From assembly GCA_018268855.1 (NCBI GenBank), contig JAFDVR010000002.1, positions 248,001 to 312,000 on the forward strand: a DNA stretch of 64,000 bases, read 5' to 3'. The notes under the pieces were generated by a model. The model saw only the letters and a program-made list of their open reading frames with translations. It did not search any database and was not told where the DNA came from. Source of the stretch: Acidobacteriota bacterium (GTDB lineage: Bacteria > Acidobacteriota > Terriglobia > Terriglobales > Acidobacteriaceae). A program made the translations under genes and the position numbers. This document shows, piece by piece, positions 40,825 to 51,400 of this stretch; the first letter of the stretch is position 1; each line of letters begins with the position of its first letter.

Positions 40825-43722
40825 TTACAGGCGCTCCAACTGGGCAAACTTCTCCACCAGCTTCTTCACGCCATGCTTCTGAAAGTCTACCGTAATCTTG
40901 GCATCGTCGCCGTTTCCTTCGCGGTGGGCGACTACGCCCTCACCGTATTTGGGATGCCGGACACGATTGCCGCGCGACAATCCAGTCTTGCCGGTGGGTT
41001 CGGGAATGTCCATCTTGGGACGCGATGGGGGCCGCGAAACTTTCTGTCCGCCACGCGCGGCGAAGAAGTTCGCAATGTTGTCCATCGACCCTGAGCCGGA
41101 TGCCGGAGACACTGTCCCCGATTTGCGATGAGCGCCAAATTGCAGGCCAGATTTTGGTTTTTCTGTCTGGCTATACGTGCCGCTCTGGTCTTCGTTTTCG
41201 TAGGAGTAGTGCCGCTCCCCGCCGAAGTCGTCGCGTTTGCGCGAGCCCCAACGGCTGCCACCGCCGTATCGTGACGAGCCATACGAGTCGTAGTCGCGAC
41301 CGCTATTCCATGCCGAGCGATTGTCGGCAGGCGAGCCGAGGTCTTCGACGAGTCGCGAAGGCACTTCTTCCAGAAAGCGCGAAGCAATACTTGCCTCGGG
41401 CATGTCGTTGCCGTAGCGGCGGCGATAGCGTGCGCGCGTGAGGATGAGCGTGTCCATCGCGCGCGTCATGCCTACATAGCAGAGGCGGCGTTCTTCTTCG
41501 AGTCCGGTCGGGTCCTGCAGCGTGCGCGAATGCGGGAACAAGCCCTCTTCCATGCCGCACAAAAATACCAGCGGAAACTCCAGTCCCTTGGCCGCGTGCA
41601 GCGTCATCATGGTCACGCGCGCATCAGCCTTGTACTGGTCCACGTCGCTGACGAGAGCTGCATGATCGAGGAAAGTCGCCAGTGTCTCGCCGCGCTCCTG
41701 CGCATCCTGCGCGGCATTCGCGAGTTCCTTCAGGTTTTCAATGCGGCTGAAGGCTTCGGGCGTGCCTTCTTCTTCCAGTACCTTGATGTAGCCGGAGCGG
41801 TCGTTGAGGAACTTGATCAACTCAGGCAAGGTGGCCGGATCGCCAGGCGCGCGGAAGCCATCGATGCGTGTGGATGTCTCCACTGGAGTGTCTGCGGGCA
41901 AAGGCGCTGCCTGCTTCCTCAGCAGATCAATGCGCTCGCGCGTATTCGCGGAGGAACCTTCGAATGGATTAATCAGAATCGGCGCACTTGGTTCTTCCGG
42001 CGCAGACTCTTCCGAAGCAGTATCAAACGAAAATTCTTCAGGATTGAAGCCGACATCGGCATCTTCAATCTGCGCGTTCTCCGGGGCAATGGTGCTGATC
42101 TCTTCACTCGGTCCGAAGTCGAAACCGAAGTTAAAGCTGGTGTCGAAGCTCGTGGCTGTCGCCGCATCTTCAGCGGACGCGTTTTCTTCAGGTCCCACAA
42201 ATTCTGGCGACTCATCCGCCCCAGCAGCATCCGCAGCCAGCGCTTCGGCAAACTGCGAGCCAAGCATCGCGCGCGCATCCAAAATCAATCTGCGAAAACC
42301 AGCAAGCGCCGTGAGCGCACGCGCGGGCAGAAGCTGTTCCTTGATGGCGCGATCGATGGCGTCCCACGTGCTCAGGCCGGTGGTCAGCGCCATGCGCTCC
42401 AGCGTCTCCATCGTCGTTTTGCCGATGCCGCGCGCGGGCGAATTGATCACTCGTTGCAGCGCAATCGAGTCGTTCGGATTGGCGACCAGCTTCAGGTAGC
42501 TGAGCATGTCCTTCACTTCCGCGCGCTCGTAGAACGAGAAGCCGCCCACCATCGTGTACTGAATCTGATACCGCCGCAGCGCCTCTTCCACCAGTCGCGA
42601 CTGCGAGTTGGTGCGATACAGCACCGCGCATCGCGGCGAGTCTTCCTTCTGCCCGGCCTCGCGCAGATACTGCTGCACGCGGTCAGCAATAAACAACGCT
42701 TCGTTCTCGCCATCGGGGGCTTCGTAGTAGCCGATGAGCGATCCGCCCTCGCGCGTGGTGAAAAGCGTTTTGCCTTTGCGCTGCGTGTTGTTGGCGACGA
42801 CGGCACCAGCGCCCTCCAGGATGACCTGCGTCGAGCGGTAGTTCTGCTCCAGCCGGATGACCTTCGTGTCTGGAAAATCTTTTTCAAACTCAAGAATGTT
42901 CTTGATGTCCGCGCCGCGCCACGAGTAGATGGACTGGTCCTCATCACCCACCACGCACACATTGCCGTGGTCGCCGCCGAGCAGCTTCATCAACTCATAC
43001 TGCGGTCGGTTCGTGTCCTGGTACTCGTCAATCAGGATGTAGCGGAATTTGCGGTTATACCGCTCGCGTACCTCCGCAGAAGACTTCAGCAGCCGCACCG
43101 TCTCCAGCAGCAGATCATCGAAGTCCATCGCGTTATTTTTAGCCAGCTCTTTCCGGTACGCCTCATAGATGTGCGCGATCTTCTCCTCCATGGGATTGGT
43201 GGAGTTCAGGAAATACTCTTGCGGATCGAGCATGTGGTTCTTGGCCCAGGAGATGCGGCCCAGCACAACGCGCGGCTTCAACTGCTTGTCGTCGATGCCC
43301 ATGCGCTTCATCGCCTGCTTCACGACCGCCTGCTGATCGCTCTCATCGTAGATGGCGAAAGATTTCGTCAGGCCAACACCGTTCAGGCGTAGCGCTTCCA
43401 CATCGCGCCGCAGTATGCGTACACAAAGCGAGTGGAAGGTTGAGATCAGCGGCTTGCTCAGCGTGGAGTGCCCAATCAGCGCCGAGACGCGCTCCTCCAT
43501 CTCTTTCGCAGCTTTGTTAGTAAAGGTCACGGCGAGAATGTTGTCCGGCGCAACGCCGCGTTGATCAATCAGATACGCGATGCGGTGCGTGATGACACGC
43601 GTCTTGCCCGAACCGGCGCCGGCCAACAGCAACACCGCGCCATCCACCTGCTCCACGCCGGCGCGCTGTTGCGGATTCAATTTGTCCAGAAGATGCTGCA
43701 CCGAAGAAGAACCTGCCCTCAT
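40825..43722 (-). CDS. PcrA/UvrD-type 3'-5' DNA helicase with acidic insert
   Basis: The helicase of about 965 residues has all SF1A motifs: LLLAGAGSGKTRV (Walker A, 34-41), LIDEYQDTN, VVGDEDQSIYSWRGA, RLEQNYRST, MTLHAAKGLEFPLVFLCGME and RLCYVGMTRAMD. The C-terminal PcrA tail GLSRGNRVRHPKYGEGVV is present. It is longer than the usual 720-750 residues. The extra length is an acidic, Phe/Ser/Pro-rich segment of roughly 120-150 residues around 500-640 (DFGPSEEISTIAPEN, SEESAPEEPSAP) between the conserved helicase parts. ATG 43722 is used; a TTG at 43755 would add 11 residues. It acts in repair and replication restart. Confidence 0.93.
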   Translation of the reverse strand: MRAGSSSVQHLLDKLNPQQRAGVEQVDGAVLLLAGAGSGKTRVITHRIAYLIDQRGVAPDNILAVTFTNKAAKEMEERVSALIGHSTLSKPLISTFHSLCVRILRRDVEALRLNGVGLTKSFAIYDESDQQAVVKQAMKRMGIDDKQLKPRVVLGRISWAKNHMLDPQEYFLNSTNPMEEKIAHIYEAYRKELAKNNAMDFDDLLLETVRLLKSSAEVRERYNRKFRYILIDEYQDTNRPQYELMKLLGGDHGNVCVVGDEDQSIYSWRGADIKNILEFEKDFPDTKVIRLEQNYRSTQVILEGAGAVVANNTQRKGKTLFTTREGGSLIGYYEAPDGENEALFIADRVQQYLREAGQKEDSPRCAVLYRTNSQSRLVEEALRRYQIQYTMVGGFSFYERAEVKDMLSYLKLVANPNDSIALQRVINSPARGIGKTTMETLERMALTTGLSTWDAIDRAIKEQLLPARALTALAGFRRLILDARAMLGSQFAEALAADAAGADESPEFVGPEENASAEDAATATSFDTSFNFGFDFGPSEEISTIAPENAQIEDADVGFNPEEFSFDTASEESAPEEPSAPILINPFEGSSANTRERIDLLRKQAAPLPADTPVETSTRIDGFRAPGDPATLPELIKFLNDRSGYIKVLEEEGTPEAFSRIENLKELANAAQDAQERGETLATFLDHAALVSDVDQYKADARVTMMTLHAAKGLEFPLVFLCGMEEGLFPHSRTLQDPTGLEEERRLCYVGMTRAMDTLILTRARYRRRYGNDMPEASIASRFLEEVPSRLVEDLGSPADNRSAWNSGRDYDSYGSSRYGGGSRWGSRKRDDFGGERHYSYENEDQSGTYSQTEKPKSGLQFGAHRKSGTVSPASGSGSMDNIANFFAARGGQKVSRPPSRPKMDIPEPTGKTGLSRGNRVRHPKYGEGVVAHREGNGDDAKITVDFQKHGVKKLVEKFAQLERL

Positions 43723-43938
43723 CTGTAAGTTTACTTCCCGTCTCTCGACAGCCAATGTGGAGAACGGTTAGCAGGACCGGGCCAAAAAGTTTTTAGAGAA
43801 GTCGCAAATTTTTTTCAAAAAAGTTGGAACCGAAGGGAACCTGCCTCCGTAATCCTCTCTGCGTAACGAAGCCGCACAGAGGACGCTCCGGTGATGACCT
43901 CGTTGCAACCCCAAAAAAATTTTCGGAGAAGGAACATC

Positions 43939-44277
43939 ATGATTCGCCATATCGCAACTCGCGCAACCCTCGCCGCCCTCGTTACTGTTCTGCCTCTGAC
44001 GGGCTTTGCAGCAACTCCTACCGCCAGCGTGCCGGCCGCGGCCTCGCTCAAGGTGAAGGGCGGAGTCAAACTCACCCTCAAGAACAACTCCGGTGTGGCA
44101 CGCGCCGTAAAGATCGGCGACACCACCGTGACCATGCAGCCGAATGAACAACTCTCCATCCAGGTTCCCGTCAACACCGTCATCACCGCAGTGGGCGACG
44201 CCGGTAACCACAAGGACGGCGACAAGCTCGTCACCGTGACCAAGGACATCAGCGGCACCACCATGTCCTTCAGCTAA
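43939..44277 (+). CDS. Secreted 112-residue protein of unknown function
   Basis: The start at ATG 43939 has GGAGAAGGAA just upstream. A signal peptide (MIRHIATRATLAALVTVLPL, cleavage near TGFAA) precedes a Thr/Val-rich beta domain with LKVKGGVKLTLKNNSGVARA, TVTMQPNEQLSIQVP and KLVTVTKDISGTTM. The pattern suggests a small immunoglobulin-like or beta-sandwich periplasmic protein. No family is recognised. It is followed by an intrinsic terminator at 44318 and is probably a single-gene transcript. Confidence 0.7.
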   Translation: MIRHIATRATLAALVTVLPLTGFAATPTASVPAAASLKVKGGVKLTLKNNSGVARAVKIGDTTVTMQPNEQLSIQVPVNTVITAVGDAGNHKDGDKLVTVTKDISGTTMSFS

Positions 44278-44317
44278 ACCCACAGACGCATCCTTCAAGC
44301 TCACGATCTTGGGAAGT

Positions 44318-44357
44318 CGCGGACCTTACTCGCCAAGGAGTTTGGTCCGCGCATTTT
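44318..44357 (+). terminator. Intrinsic terminator
   Basis: CGCGGACC (44318-44325) and GGTCCGCG (44344-44351) form an 8-bp stem with an 18-base loop, followed by CATTTTTA. It lies 40 bases after the stop of the secreted protein gene. Confidence 0.7.
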
Positions 44358-44426
44358 TATGTGGACCATGCGGGAAATGCATGGAGCAGACTTGCGAACC
44401 CGCTGCGGCGCTGCTCTCCTTAAGGC

Positions 44427-44981
44427 ATGCCTCTCGAATCCATCTGCATCTTCTGCGCCTCTGCCTTCGGCAACGACCCCGCATTCCTCTCCGCTGCAAA
44501 CCAGACGGGCACTCTCCTCGCGCAGCGCAACATCGCCCTCATCTATGGAGGTGCGAAGGTCGGCTTGATGGGTGCAGTCGCTGACAGCGCATTGAACGCC
44601 GGCGGACAGGTCCTCGGCGTGATCCCGGTCATCCTTGTCGATCTGGAAGTAGCGCACAACGGATGCAGCCAACTGCACGTCGTCAAATCCATGCACGAAC
44701 GCAAAGCGCTCATGGGAGAAAAAGCAGACGCCTTCCTCATCCTGCCCGGTGGCTTCGGCACGTTTGAAGAATTGTTTGAAGTCCTGGCATGGCAGTCGCT
44801 CAAGATCCACAACAAGCCCGTCTGCCTGCTCAACATCAATGGCTTCTACGACGGCATGCTCAGTTTCCTGGATCACTGCGTGCAGCAAGGCGTGCTCAAA
44901 CAGAAAGCGCGTGACCGCGTCCTCGTAGCCTCCACGCCAGAAGAGGCACTTGCGCTGCTGGAACAGGCCAGCGCACGGTAG
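44427..44981 (+). CDS. LOG-family phosphoribohydrolase (TIGR00730 type)
   Basis: The 184-residue protein has the LOG/lysine-decarboxylase-like fold: IFCASAFGNDP at the N-terminus, ALIYGGAKVGLMGAVADSAL, MHERKALMGEKADAFLILPG, and the signature PGGFGTFEELFEVL. Members release the base from cytokinin riboside or other nucleoside 5'-monophosphates. The signature Arg and the PGGxGTxxE motif are intact. The ATG at 44427 starts the domain directly. The physiological nucleotide in this organism is unknown. Confidence 0.9.
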   Translation: MPLESICIFCASAFGNDPAFLSAANQTGTLLAQRNIALIYGGAKVGLMGAVADSALNAGGQVLGVIPVILVDLEVAHNGCSQLHVVKSMHERKALMGEKADAFLILPGGFGTFEELFEVLAWQSLKIHNKPVCLLNINGFYDGMLSFLDHCVQQGVLKQKARDRVLVASTPEEALALLEQASAR

Positions 44982-45046
44982 CGCTGCATCGTTCGTTCGC
45001 GCGACTTCATCCAATCGCGAGTAACTGGATTGGAGAAACGCGCAAC

Positions 45047-46096
45047 ATGCCCACGCTGTTTGACCCCATTCGCATCGGCGATCTCGATCTGCCCAACCGC
45101 ATCTTCATGGCTCCGCTCACACGCCTTCGCGGCACGGTGGACAACATTCCGCAGCCGCCGATGGAGGAGTACTACCGGCAGCGCGCGGGTGCAGGCCTCA
45201 TCATCACGGAGGGCACGCCGGTCGACCCCATGGGCGTGGGCTACGCCCAGGTGCCGGGCATCTGGTCAGACGCGCAGGTGGAAGCGTGGAAGCCCATCAC
45301 CGAAGCCGTACATCAGGCCGGTGGGCACATCTTTATGCAGATTTGGCACGTCGGACGCATCTCGCATTCCATGTTTCTCAATGGACGCCAGCCGGTTGCA
45401 CCGAGCGCCGTCCGTCCTGCAGGTCATGTGAGCCACGTCCGCCCGATTACGGAGTTTGAAACCCCGCGCGCGCTTGAGACGGCTGAAGTGGAACAGGTGA
45501 TCGAGCAGTTTGGCCGCGGTGCAGCGAATGCAAAGCGCGCCGGATTCGACGGTGTGGAACTGCACGGAGCGAATGGATATCTCCTCGATCAGTTTCTGCA
45601 AACAAAGACGAACCATCGCACCGATCAATACGGCGGCATCGTAGAAAATCGTGCGCGCTTGATGCTCGCATGCGCCGATGCGGCCATTGAGGTCTTCGGC
45701 GCGAATCGTGTTGGCATGCATCTGGCCCCGCGCAGCGATTCGCACGATATAGGCGATGCCAACCCGGCTGAAACTTTTGGTTACGTTGCGCGCGAACTCG
45801 GCAAGCGCAAGATTGCTTTCATTATGGCGCGAGAAGCAGTTGGCCCGGACAGCCTCGGTCCTTCCCTAAAGCAGGCCTTCGGCGGATCGTATGTTGCGAA
45901 TGAACGCCTCACGTACGAGCAGGCCGAATCGCTTGTCGAGAAGGATGATGCGGATGCCGTAGCCTTCGGCAGGCTTTTCATCGCGAACCCAGATCTGCCG
46001 GAACGTCTGCGCAAACGCGCTCCACTCAACGAGCCACGGCCCGAGCATTTCTACACACATGGTGCTGAGGGATACATCGACTATCCAACGTTGTAA
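45047..46096 (+). CDS. Old Yellow Enzyme family alkene reductase (NemA-like)
   Basis: The 349-residue FMN enzyme reduces activated C=C or nitro bonds with NAD(P)H. Conserved parts include LFDPIRIGDLDLPNRIFMAPL, GLIITEGTPV, IFMQIWHVGRIS, the substrate His-Asn-type motif VELHGANGYLLDQFL, and QYGGIVENRARL. GGSYVANERLTYEQAE and DAVAFGRLFIANPDLPERL form the FMN phosphate site. It is a standard-length OYE. It stands alone between the LOG gene and the convergent acyl carrier protein gene, whose 3' end is five bases away. Confidence 0.93.
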   Translation: MPTLFDPIRIGDLDLPNRIFMAPLTRLRGTVDNIPQPPMEEYYRQRAGAGLIITEGTPVDPMGVGYAQVPGIWSDAQVEAWKPITEAVHQAGGHIFMQIWHVGRISHSMFLNGRQPVAPSAVRPAGHVSHVRPITEFETPRALETAEVEQVIEQFGRGAANAKRAGFDGVELHGANGYLLDQFLQTKTNHRTDQYGGIVENRARLMLACADAAIEVFGANRVGMHLAPRSDSHDIGDANPAETFGYVARELGKRKIAFIMAREAVGPDSLGPSLKQAFGGSYVANERLTYEQAESLVEKDDADAVAFGRLFIANPDLPERLRKRAPLNEPRPEHFYTHGAEGYIDYPTL

Positions 46097-46101
46097 AAAA
46101 G

Positions 46102-46356
46102 CTATCGTCCGGTCGCAGCCAGCTTTTTGCGAATGAGATCGACGAGATGGCCCACGTTCTGCATGCCTTCCAGTTCCGCAGTTTGGAACTTGATGCCAAA
46201 GCGCTGTTCCACGGCCACGATCAGGTTGATGTGGTTGAAACTGTCCCACTCTTCCACGTCATTGGCGGTCAGGTCAGGGCGTAGAACGAGCTTGTCGTCG
46301 TCCAGCACATCGCGAAAAATCTCGGTCAATTCTGCGTAAATCTGCTCGTCCTGCAT
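46102..46356 (-). CDS. Acyl carrier protein (specialised type)
   Basis: The 84-residue protein has the phosphopantetheine motif WDSFNHINL with Ser39. DSF in place of the DSL of primary fatty acid ACPs is usual for ACPs working with FkbH-like or secondary pathways. Helix 2 (NLIVAVEQRFGIKFQTAEL) and the end (VGHLVDLIRKKLA) are normal. It lies upstream of nothing obviously enzymatic: the MscS-like gene is adjacent on the same strand and OYE converges. A partner such as the FkbH protein at 26249 is possible but distant. Confidence 0.9.
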   Translation of the reverse strand: MQDEQIYAELTEIFRDVLDDDKLVLRPDLTANDVEEWDSFNHINLIVAVEQRFGIKFQTAELEGMQNVGHLVDLIRKKLAATGR

Positions 46357-46377
46357 GGCTGACTCGATTATACGAAC

Positions 46378-47112
46378 TTAGAAGTGACGCAGCGTGCGTG
46401 GCCGCTCTTCGCTCGCAGCGCGTTCCGCAGGAGAGGTATTGAGGTCCGTTGCTGTCTTCTCCAGCGAACGCGAAACGATATCGCGCGAACCCAGGCCGAT
46501 GGCGAGCGAAAGTGTCAGCACAATGCCGCCGAACAGAATCCCAAAGGCCAACTCCACCACCGATCCGCCAATGCCAAGGTTGTTGAGCACCAGCGCGCCG
46601 GTAAAGACGAGCACCATCCACTTCACACCCAGCGACAACGCACGCGCATACTGCATACGCGCATTCACCGCGCTGATGAGTACGCCACGCGCAAGAAAGC
46701 GCGCGATCACGTTACCGACAAGGAAGATCACAATCGCGCCAACCGAGTGCGCAACATAGGGCAGGATGAAACCGGAGATGCGGAAGCGGCCATCATACGC
46801 AGCATCGAAGCCGAAGATGCCGACGGTCAGGCCAAGCAGCACGCATCCCCAAAAGACGAGCCGCGTCATCAGCAACGTGGGGCTGTGCGAGGGTGACCAG
46901 TCAGCAACGCCGGCAGAGTTCTCGCGGCCAATGTGCTCGTCAAACCGCACGCGCAGCAGGAACCTGCGGACGACCCAGGCCAGTCCCGCGCCCAGCAGCG
47001 CAAACAGAACAACCGCTAGCAGCAGCACGACCACGCCGGGCACAAAGGCGGCCATCGTGGCGAGCACGCGCTTCAGCGATTCGAAGAGTGCGTCATGTAC
47101 CTGTGAAAACAT
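46378..47112 (-). CDS. Membrane protein with MscS-like transmembrane helices
   Basis: The 244-residue protein has four or five membrane helices. A first helix (about 21-46) begins LATMAAFVPGVVVLLLAVVL and is followed by VRRFLLRVRFDE. A later pair contains LGVKWMVLVFTGALVLNNLGI and the glycine-patterned LAFGILFGGIVLTLSLAIGLG. These resemble the 'conserved TM helix' and pore-lining segments of CmpX/MscS relatives. The cytoplasmic beta domain of MscS is absent and the protein ends after a polar tail. A channel role is inferred only. GAGGAACGGG before the ATG supports the start. Confidence 0.78.
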   Translation of the reverse strand: MFSQVHDALFESLKRVLATMAAFVPGVVVLLLAVVLFALLGAGLAWVVRRFLLRVRFDEHIGRENSAGVADWSPSHSPTLLMTRLVFWGCVLLGLTVGIFGFDAAYDGRFRISGFILPYVAHSVGAIVIFLVGNVIARFLARGVLISAVNARMQYARALSLGVKWMVLVFTGALVLNNLGIGGSVVELAFGILFGGIVLTLSLAIGLGSRDIVSRSLEKTATDLNTSPAERAASEERPRTLRHF

Positions 47113-47142
47113 CAGTCCCGTTCCTCTCTCACGTTCTTGGTG

Positions 47143-48405
47143 TTACGGGTTAAACCGGTCGGGCCAGCGCCAGCGCGAAACCAGGTAAGGCTTGTCCGCC
47201 TCAAAAGCCAATGCCAGCGCCTCCACATGCTTCTTCGCATCGTCGGGCGTATCGCACTCCAGCACATACGTGGCCACCCATGCCAGATACAGCGGCGTCA
47301 GCGCGCCCAGCAGGTGTCCGCGATTGATCGTACGCAACCTGTGCGCCAGAAGAAAGTCGTACACCACGCGCACCCACAGCGCGTTCGACATGCGGAAGTT
47401 CTCCACTGGCATCAACGACAGCTTCTTCAATCCGAGCAGCGAGTTAGGCGGAAGCACCAGCGCCCAGATCTCATGCAGATTGCCGTAACCCAGGCGGAAG
47501 CTGTCGATCAGCGTATTTGCCTCCGCTTTATCCGGTGCACCCTTGTTCGCTGTGATTGCTGCATTCTGTCCAATGTGTTTCACTTCCAGCAACGGGCGCG
47601 TGCGTTGCCAGAACTGCGCCTTGCTCTCCACATCCGAGAAGATCGAGCTTCCAATCAGCGCGATAATGCCGTTCAGATCGATGTCGCCGCGCTGCAAGTC
47701 GGGCCTGCGCGCCGAAGCCACTTCAGCCAGCGAAAATCCTGCGGCAGCAGCCTCTGCAATGGGCCACATCAGCGCACCGGGAAGTGCTTTGGCAGCAGCC
47801 TGCCCCATGCGCTCACACATACGCGCAGACATTGCCAGATCCACCGGCAATGGCATACGAACATTTGCGCCGTAGATAGAGCGTGTCAACGGATAAATAA
47901 GCGCACTATTCAGCAGAGCTTCGTCGATCTCCGTTTCATAGCAGGGAACAGCAAGGTCCGCCTGCCCGCGCAATACGGTGTCGATCATGGCCAGCAGCGT
48001 GTCCGGCGCAACGTCCTGCGCCTCCGCGCCCAGCATCAGGCAGCAGGTGCACTGGTGCTCCACCATCAGGTCCCGCGCCACACGATAGTCCGCCGCAGTT
48101 TGCAGCCACATGGTGCGCGCATCGCTCGCAGGTGTATACGCAACGGAGCGAACCAAATCATTGCGCAGACGCTCTTCCGGCATGGAAGGCAACGCCGGAT
48201 GCGCCAGCAAAATTGGCGAGGCTCCATTCGGCCCATCCGCAAGACGTGCATGCAGAGCTTCCAGCAACGGAACGATAACACGGAAGCCCGTAGTCGATCC
48301 TGGTTCGGCAAACGTGGGCCCCAGGCAGACCAGCACCTGCGCGGCAACGCGCTCTTCTCTGGCCTGTGGCATCTGCATCGGTGCCGGCATTTCAACGCTT
48401 GCCAT
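47143..48405 (-). CDS. GT-A-fold glycosyltransferase-like protein of the trehalose/glucan locus
   Basis: The 420-residue protein resembles mannosylglycerate/glucosylglycerate synthase-type GT-A proteins in overall style. Segments include [54 protein letters not shown] and RINRGHLL-like [21 protein letters not shown] cannot identify a clear DxD motif, so activity is uncertain. It overlaps the TreS-maltokinase gene start-to-stop by 14 bases and has AAGGG upstream, which ties it to alpha-glucan metabolism. It may make a glucosyl compatible solute or a primer. The call is from pattern and context. Confidence 0.55.
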   Translation of the reverse strand: MASVEMPAPMQMPQAREERVAAQVLVCLGPTFAEPGSTTGFRVIVPLLEALHARLADGPNGASPILLAHPALPSMPEERLRNDLVRSVAYTPASDARTMWLQTAADYRVARDLMVEHQCTCCLMLGAEAQDVAPDTLLAMIDTVLRGQADLAVPCYETEIDEALLNSALIYPLTRSIYGANVRMPLPVDLAMSARMCERMGQAAAKALPGALMWPIAEAAAAGFSLAEVASARRPDLQRGDIDLNGIIALIGSSIFSDVESKAQFWQRTRPLLEVKHIGQNAAITANKGAPDKAEANTLIDSFRLGYGNLHEIWALVLPPNSLLGLKKLSLMPVENFRMSNALWVRVVYDFLLAHRLRTINRGHLLGALTPLYLAWVATYVLECDTPDDAKKHVEALALAFEADKPYLVSRWRWPDRFNP

Positions 48406-51400
48406 GGTTCGCCCTTGTCGCCTCTGTGCGGTGCTCGTCCAGCAACTTGAGAATGCCGCGCAATGGTATCTCCGCCCATCCGGGACGGTTATTCAACTCA
48501 TACTGCAATTCGTACAAAGCCTTCTCCAGCAGATAAGCGCGCAGCAGATCTTCCGGCCCGTTTGGCGCCGCAACACTGTTATAGGAGCGAAGAAAGGCCG
48601 TGGCAACCTCCTCGTCCCACTTTTCAACCCAATCGTCCACACCGGCGTGCGTCCGGGCGAACGCCGCTGCCGCGTAGCGGAAGGAGCGCAGCATACCTGC
48701 CACATCTCGCAGGGGCGACATCTTTTCTCTGCGGACCTCGATCGGCTTGGCCGGTTCACCTTCAAAATCCAGCAGGACAAAGTCGTCTGCCGTACGCAGC
48801 ACCTGGCCCAAGTGATAGTCGCCGTGGATGCGTGTGCGCTTGCCTGCGGTAGCAGGATCAACCGTTGCGATCTGCTCAGCAATTTCGCGAATCTTCGAGC
48901 GCTGCACGAGCAACTGCGCTGCCAGATCGCCCAGATCTTCAGGTAGATCGGCCAGCTTGCGCCGCAGCGTTGCCAAGGCAGACTCTGCCTGTTCAATCAA
49001 CCGCTCCGCATCTGCTTGCAAGGATGCTGCTGTCATCGGCTCCGCCACCATCTCCGGCGTGGTGCCTGTGGCGAGGACGGCGTGCATCTCCGCCGTGCGT
49101 TGTGCGAGCTTCCGCGCAGCCTCCATGTAGCGCGCAATGCCCGCGTCCTCTCCGTCAATGGCTTCCAACTCACGCAGCGTCCACTCCCATCCATCGCCCT
49201 CGCTCTGCACAAGTCCCTGCAGAATGGCGATGGTGGTTGGCTCCGTCTGCGGTTCGCCATCGGCAGGCGTGTACACCATATCGCCCGCGAAGGGCGGCAC
49301 CTGCGTATAGCCTTTCTCAGTGAGAAAACGCCCAATCTCCGCGTCGGGATTGATGCCCGGCTGCAACCGCCGGAAGAGCTTGAGGATGAACTTGTCCTCA
49401 AACAAAAGCGACGAGTTGCTCTGCTCCGCATGTGAGCGCTCCGAATGCATCTCGTTTTCAGGAATGGCAACAGTCGAAGGCTTGCCGGCCATTGTGCCAT
49501 GCTGCGTGCGGATCGCGGCTCCATCGCGGATGATCTTCAGCAACGCACTCCGCACCTGCTCCAGCGCAAGTCCGTCCACCACAAAGCCATCACTTGCAGC
49601 GTCGGACGCGCGGCGCACCTCCACAAGCACGTCGCGCGCATCGATGTTGCGTTCGTTGAAACGCAGCGCGATCGGAAAGACATAGCGCTCGCTTGTGCCG
49701 TCGGTGTAGCAGAGATCGACTAATAACAGCGCGGCATCCGGAACATCCGGCAGCGTGGCCCAATCGTAGACACTTGCATTCTGAATCGTGCGCGACTTCG
49801 ATCCAAACCACCGTTGCGTACACACAAACTTCGGCAACACCGCTTCCTGCAACAACTCCAACCCGGGTCCCGCGAGCACATCCGCAAGCGTCTCCGCTGG
49901 AATCATCACCTCGGGATTCTTCGCCGCCTCCGCTTCTTCATTGCGTCGCGGAGCAGGCTGCAACTCCAGCCAAAGGAACGAGTACGGCCCCAGAGTGATG
50001 GAATACGGCTCGCTGCCAATCTTCGGGAAAGGCACATAGCCCAGCATCTCCACCGGAACCATGCCTTCCCATCGTGCCAGATCAAGCTGCACCGGCTGCG
50101 CAAACCGCGAAAGGTTCGCCACACACACCACTCGTTCATCGTTGTACTCACGTAGGTAGGCGAGCACCTTGCGATTGTCGGGTTTCAGAAACTCCAGCGT
50201 GCCGCGCCCGAACACCTGGAAGAGCTTGCGCAGCGCAATCATGTTGCGCGTCCAGTTCAACAGCGAAGACGTATCGCTGTCCTGCGCTTCCACATTGATC
50301 GCCTGATATCCCCACACCGGGTCCATAATCACAGGCGAATACAGCTTCTGCGGATTGGCGCGCGAGAAGCCCGCATTGCGATCGCTGTTCCACTGCATCG
50401 GCGTGCGCACGCCGTTACGGTCACCGAGATAGATGTTGTCGCCCATCCCGATCTCATCGCCGTAATAAAGAATCGGCGTACCCGGAAACGAAAACAGGAT
50501 GGAATTCAACAACTCAATGCGCCGCCGATTGTTATCCACCAGCGGCGCAAGCCTGCGGCGAATGCCCACATTGATGCGCATGCGCGGATCGGCCGAATAC
50601 GCAAAGTACATGTAGTCGCGTTCGTCGTCGGTCACCATCTCCAGCGTCAACTCATCGTGATTGCGCAGAAACAATCCCCACTGGCAGTTCTCAGGAATCG
50701 GCGGTGTCTGCGCCATGATCTCCGTGATCGGCAAACGGTCTTCCTGCCGCAGCGCCATGTAGATACGCGGCATCAGCGGAAAGTGAAATGCCATATGGCA
50801 CTCATCGCCTTCGCCAAAATAGGGCCGCACATCCGCAGGCCACATGTTGGCCTCGGCAAGGATCAGCCTATCGTCATACTCCGCATCAATGGCAGCGCGG
50901 ATCTCCTTGATCTTGTCGTGCGTCTCCGGCACGTTCTCGCAACTCGTGCCATCGCGCTCCACAAGATAAGGAATCGCATCGAGTCGCAGACCATCCACGC
51001 CCATGTCCAACCAGAAGCGCATCGCCTTCAGCACTTCTTCCATCACACGCGGATTATCAAAGTTCAAATCCGGCTGGTGCGCAAAGAAGCGATGCCAGTA
51101 GTACTGTTGCGCTTCGTCATCCCATGTCCAGTTGGATTTTTCGGTATCAGTAAAGATGATGCGTACGCCGGAGTACAGCTTGTCCGTATCGCTCCACACA
51201 TACATCTCGCGCTCGGGCGATCCCTTCGGCGCTTTGCGTGCGGCCTGGAACCACGGATGCTGATCGCTCGTGTGATTGATCACAAGCTCGATCATCACCT
51301 GCATGCCGCGAGCATGCGCTTCTTTTAAAAACGACTGAAAATCCGCAACCGTTCCGTAGTTCGGATTCACATTCATGTAATCCGAAATGTCATACCCGTC

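Noticed and set aside
41530..43392. 620-codon open frame on the plus strand
   Set aside because: It is antisense to the UvrD/PcrA gene, has Arg/His/Leu-rich composition and no motif; a shadow of the helicase codons.
46378..47112. Full MscS mechanosensitive channel
   Set aside because: Helices resemble the pore region but the conserved cytoplasmic beta domain of MscS is missing.
47137..48450. 437-codon plus-strand frame over the GT-A-like gene
   Set aside because: Antisense shadow rich in Arg, Gln and His; the minus-strand frame has sensible helices and a coupled start.
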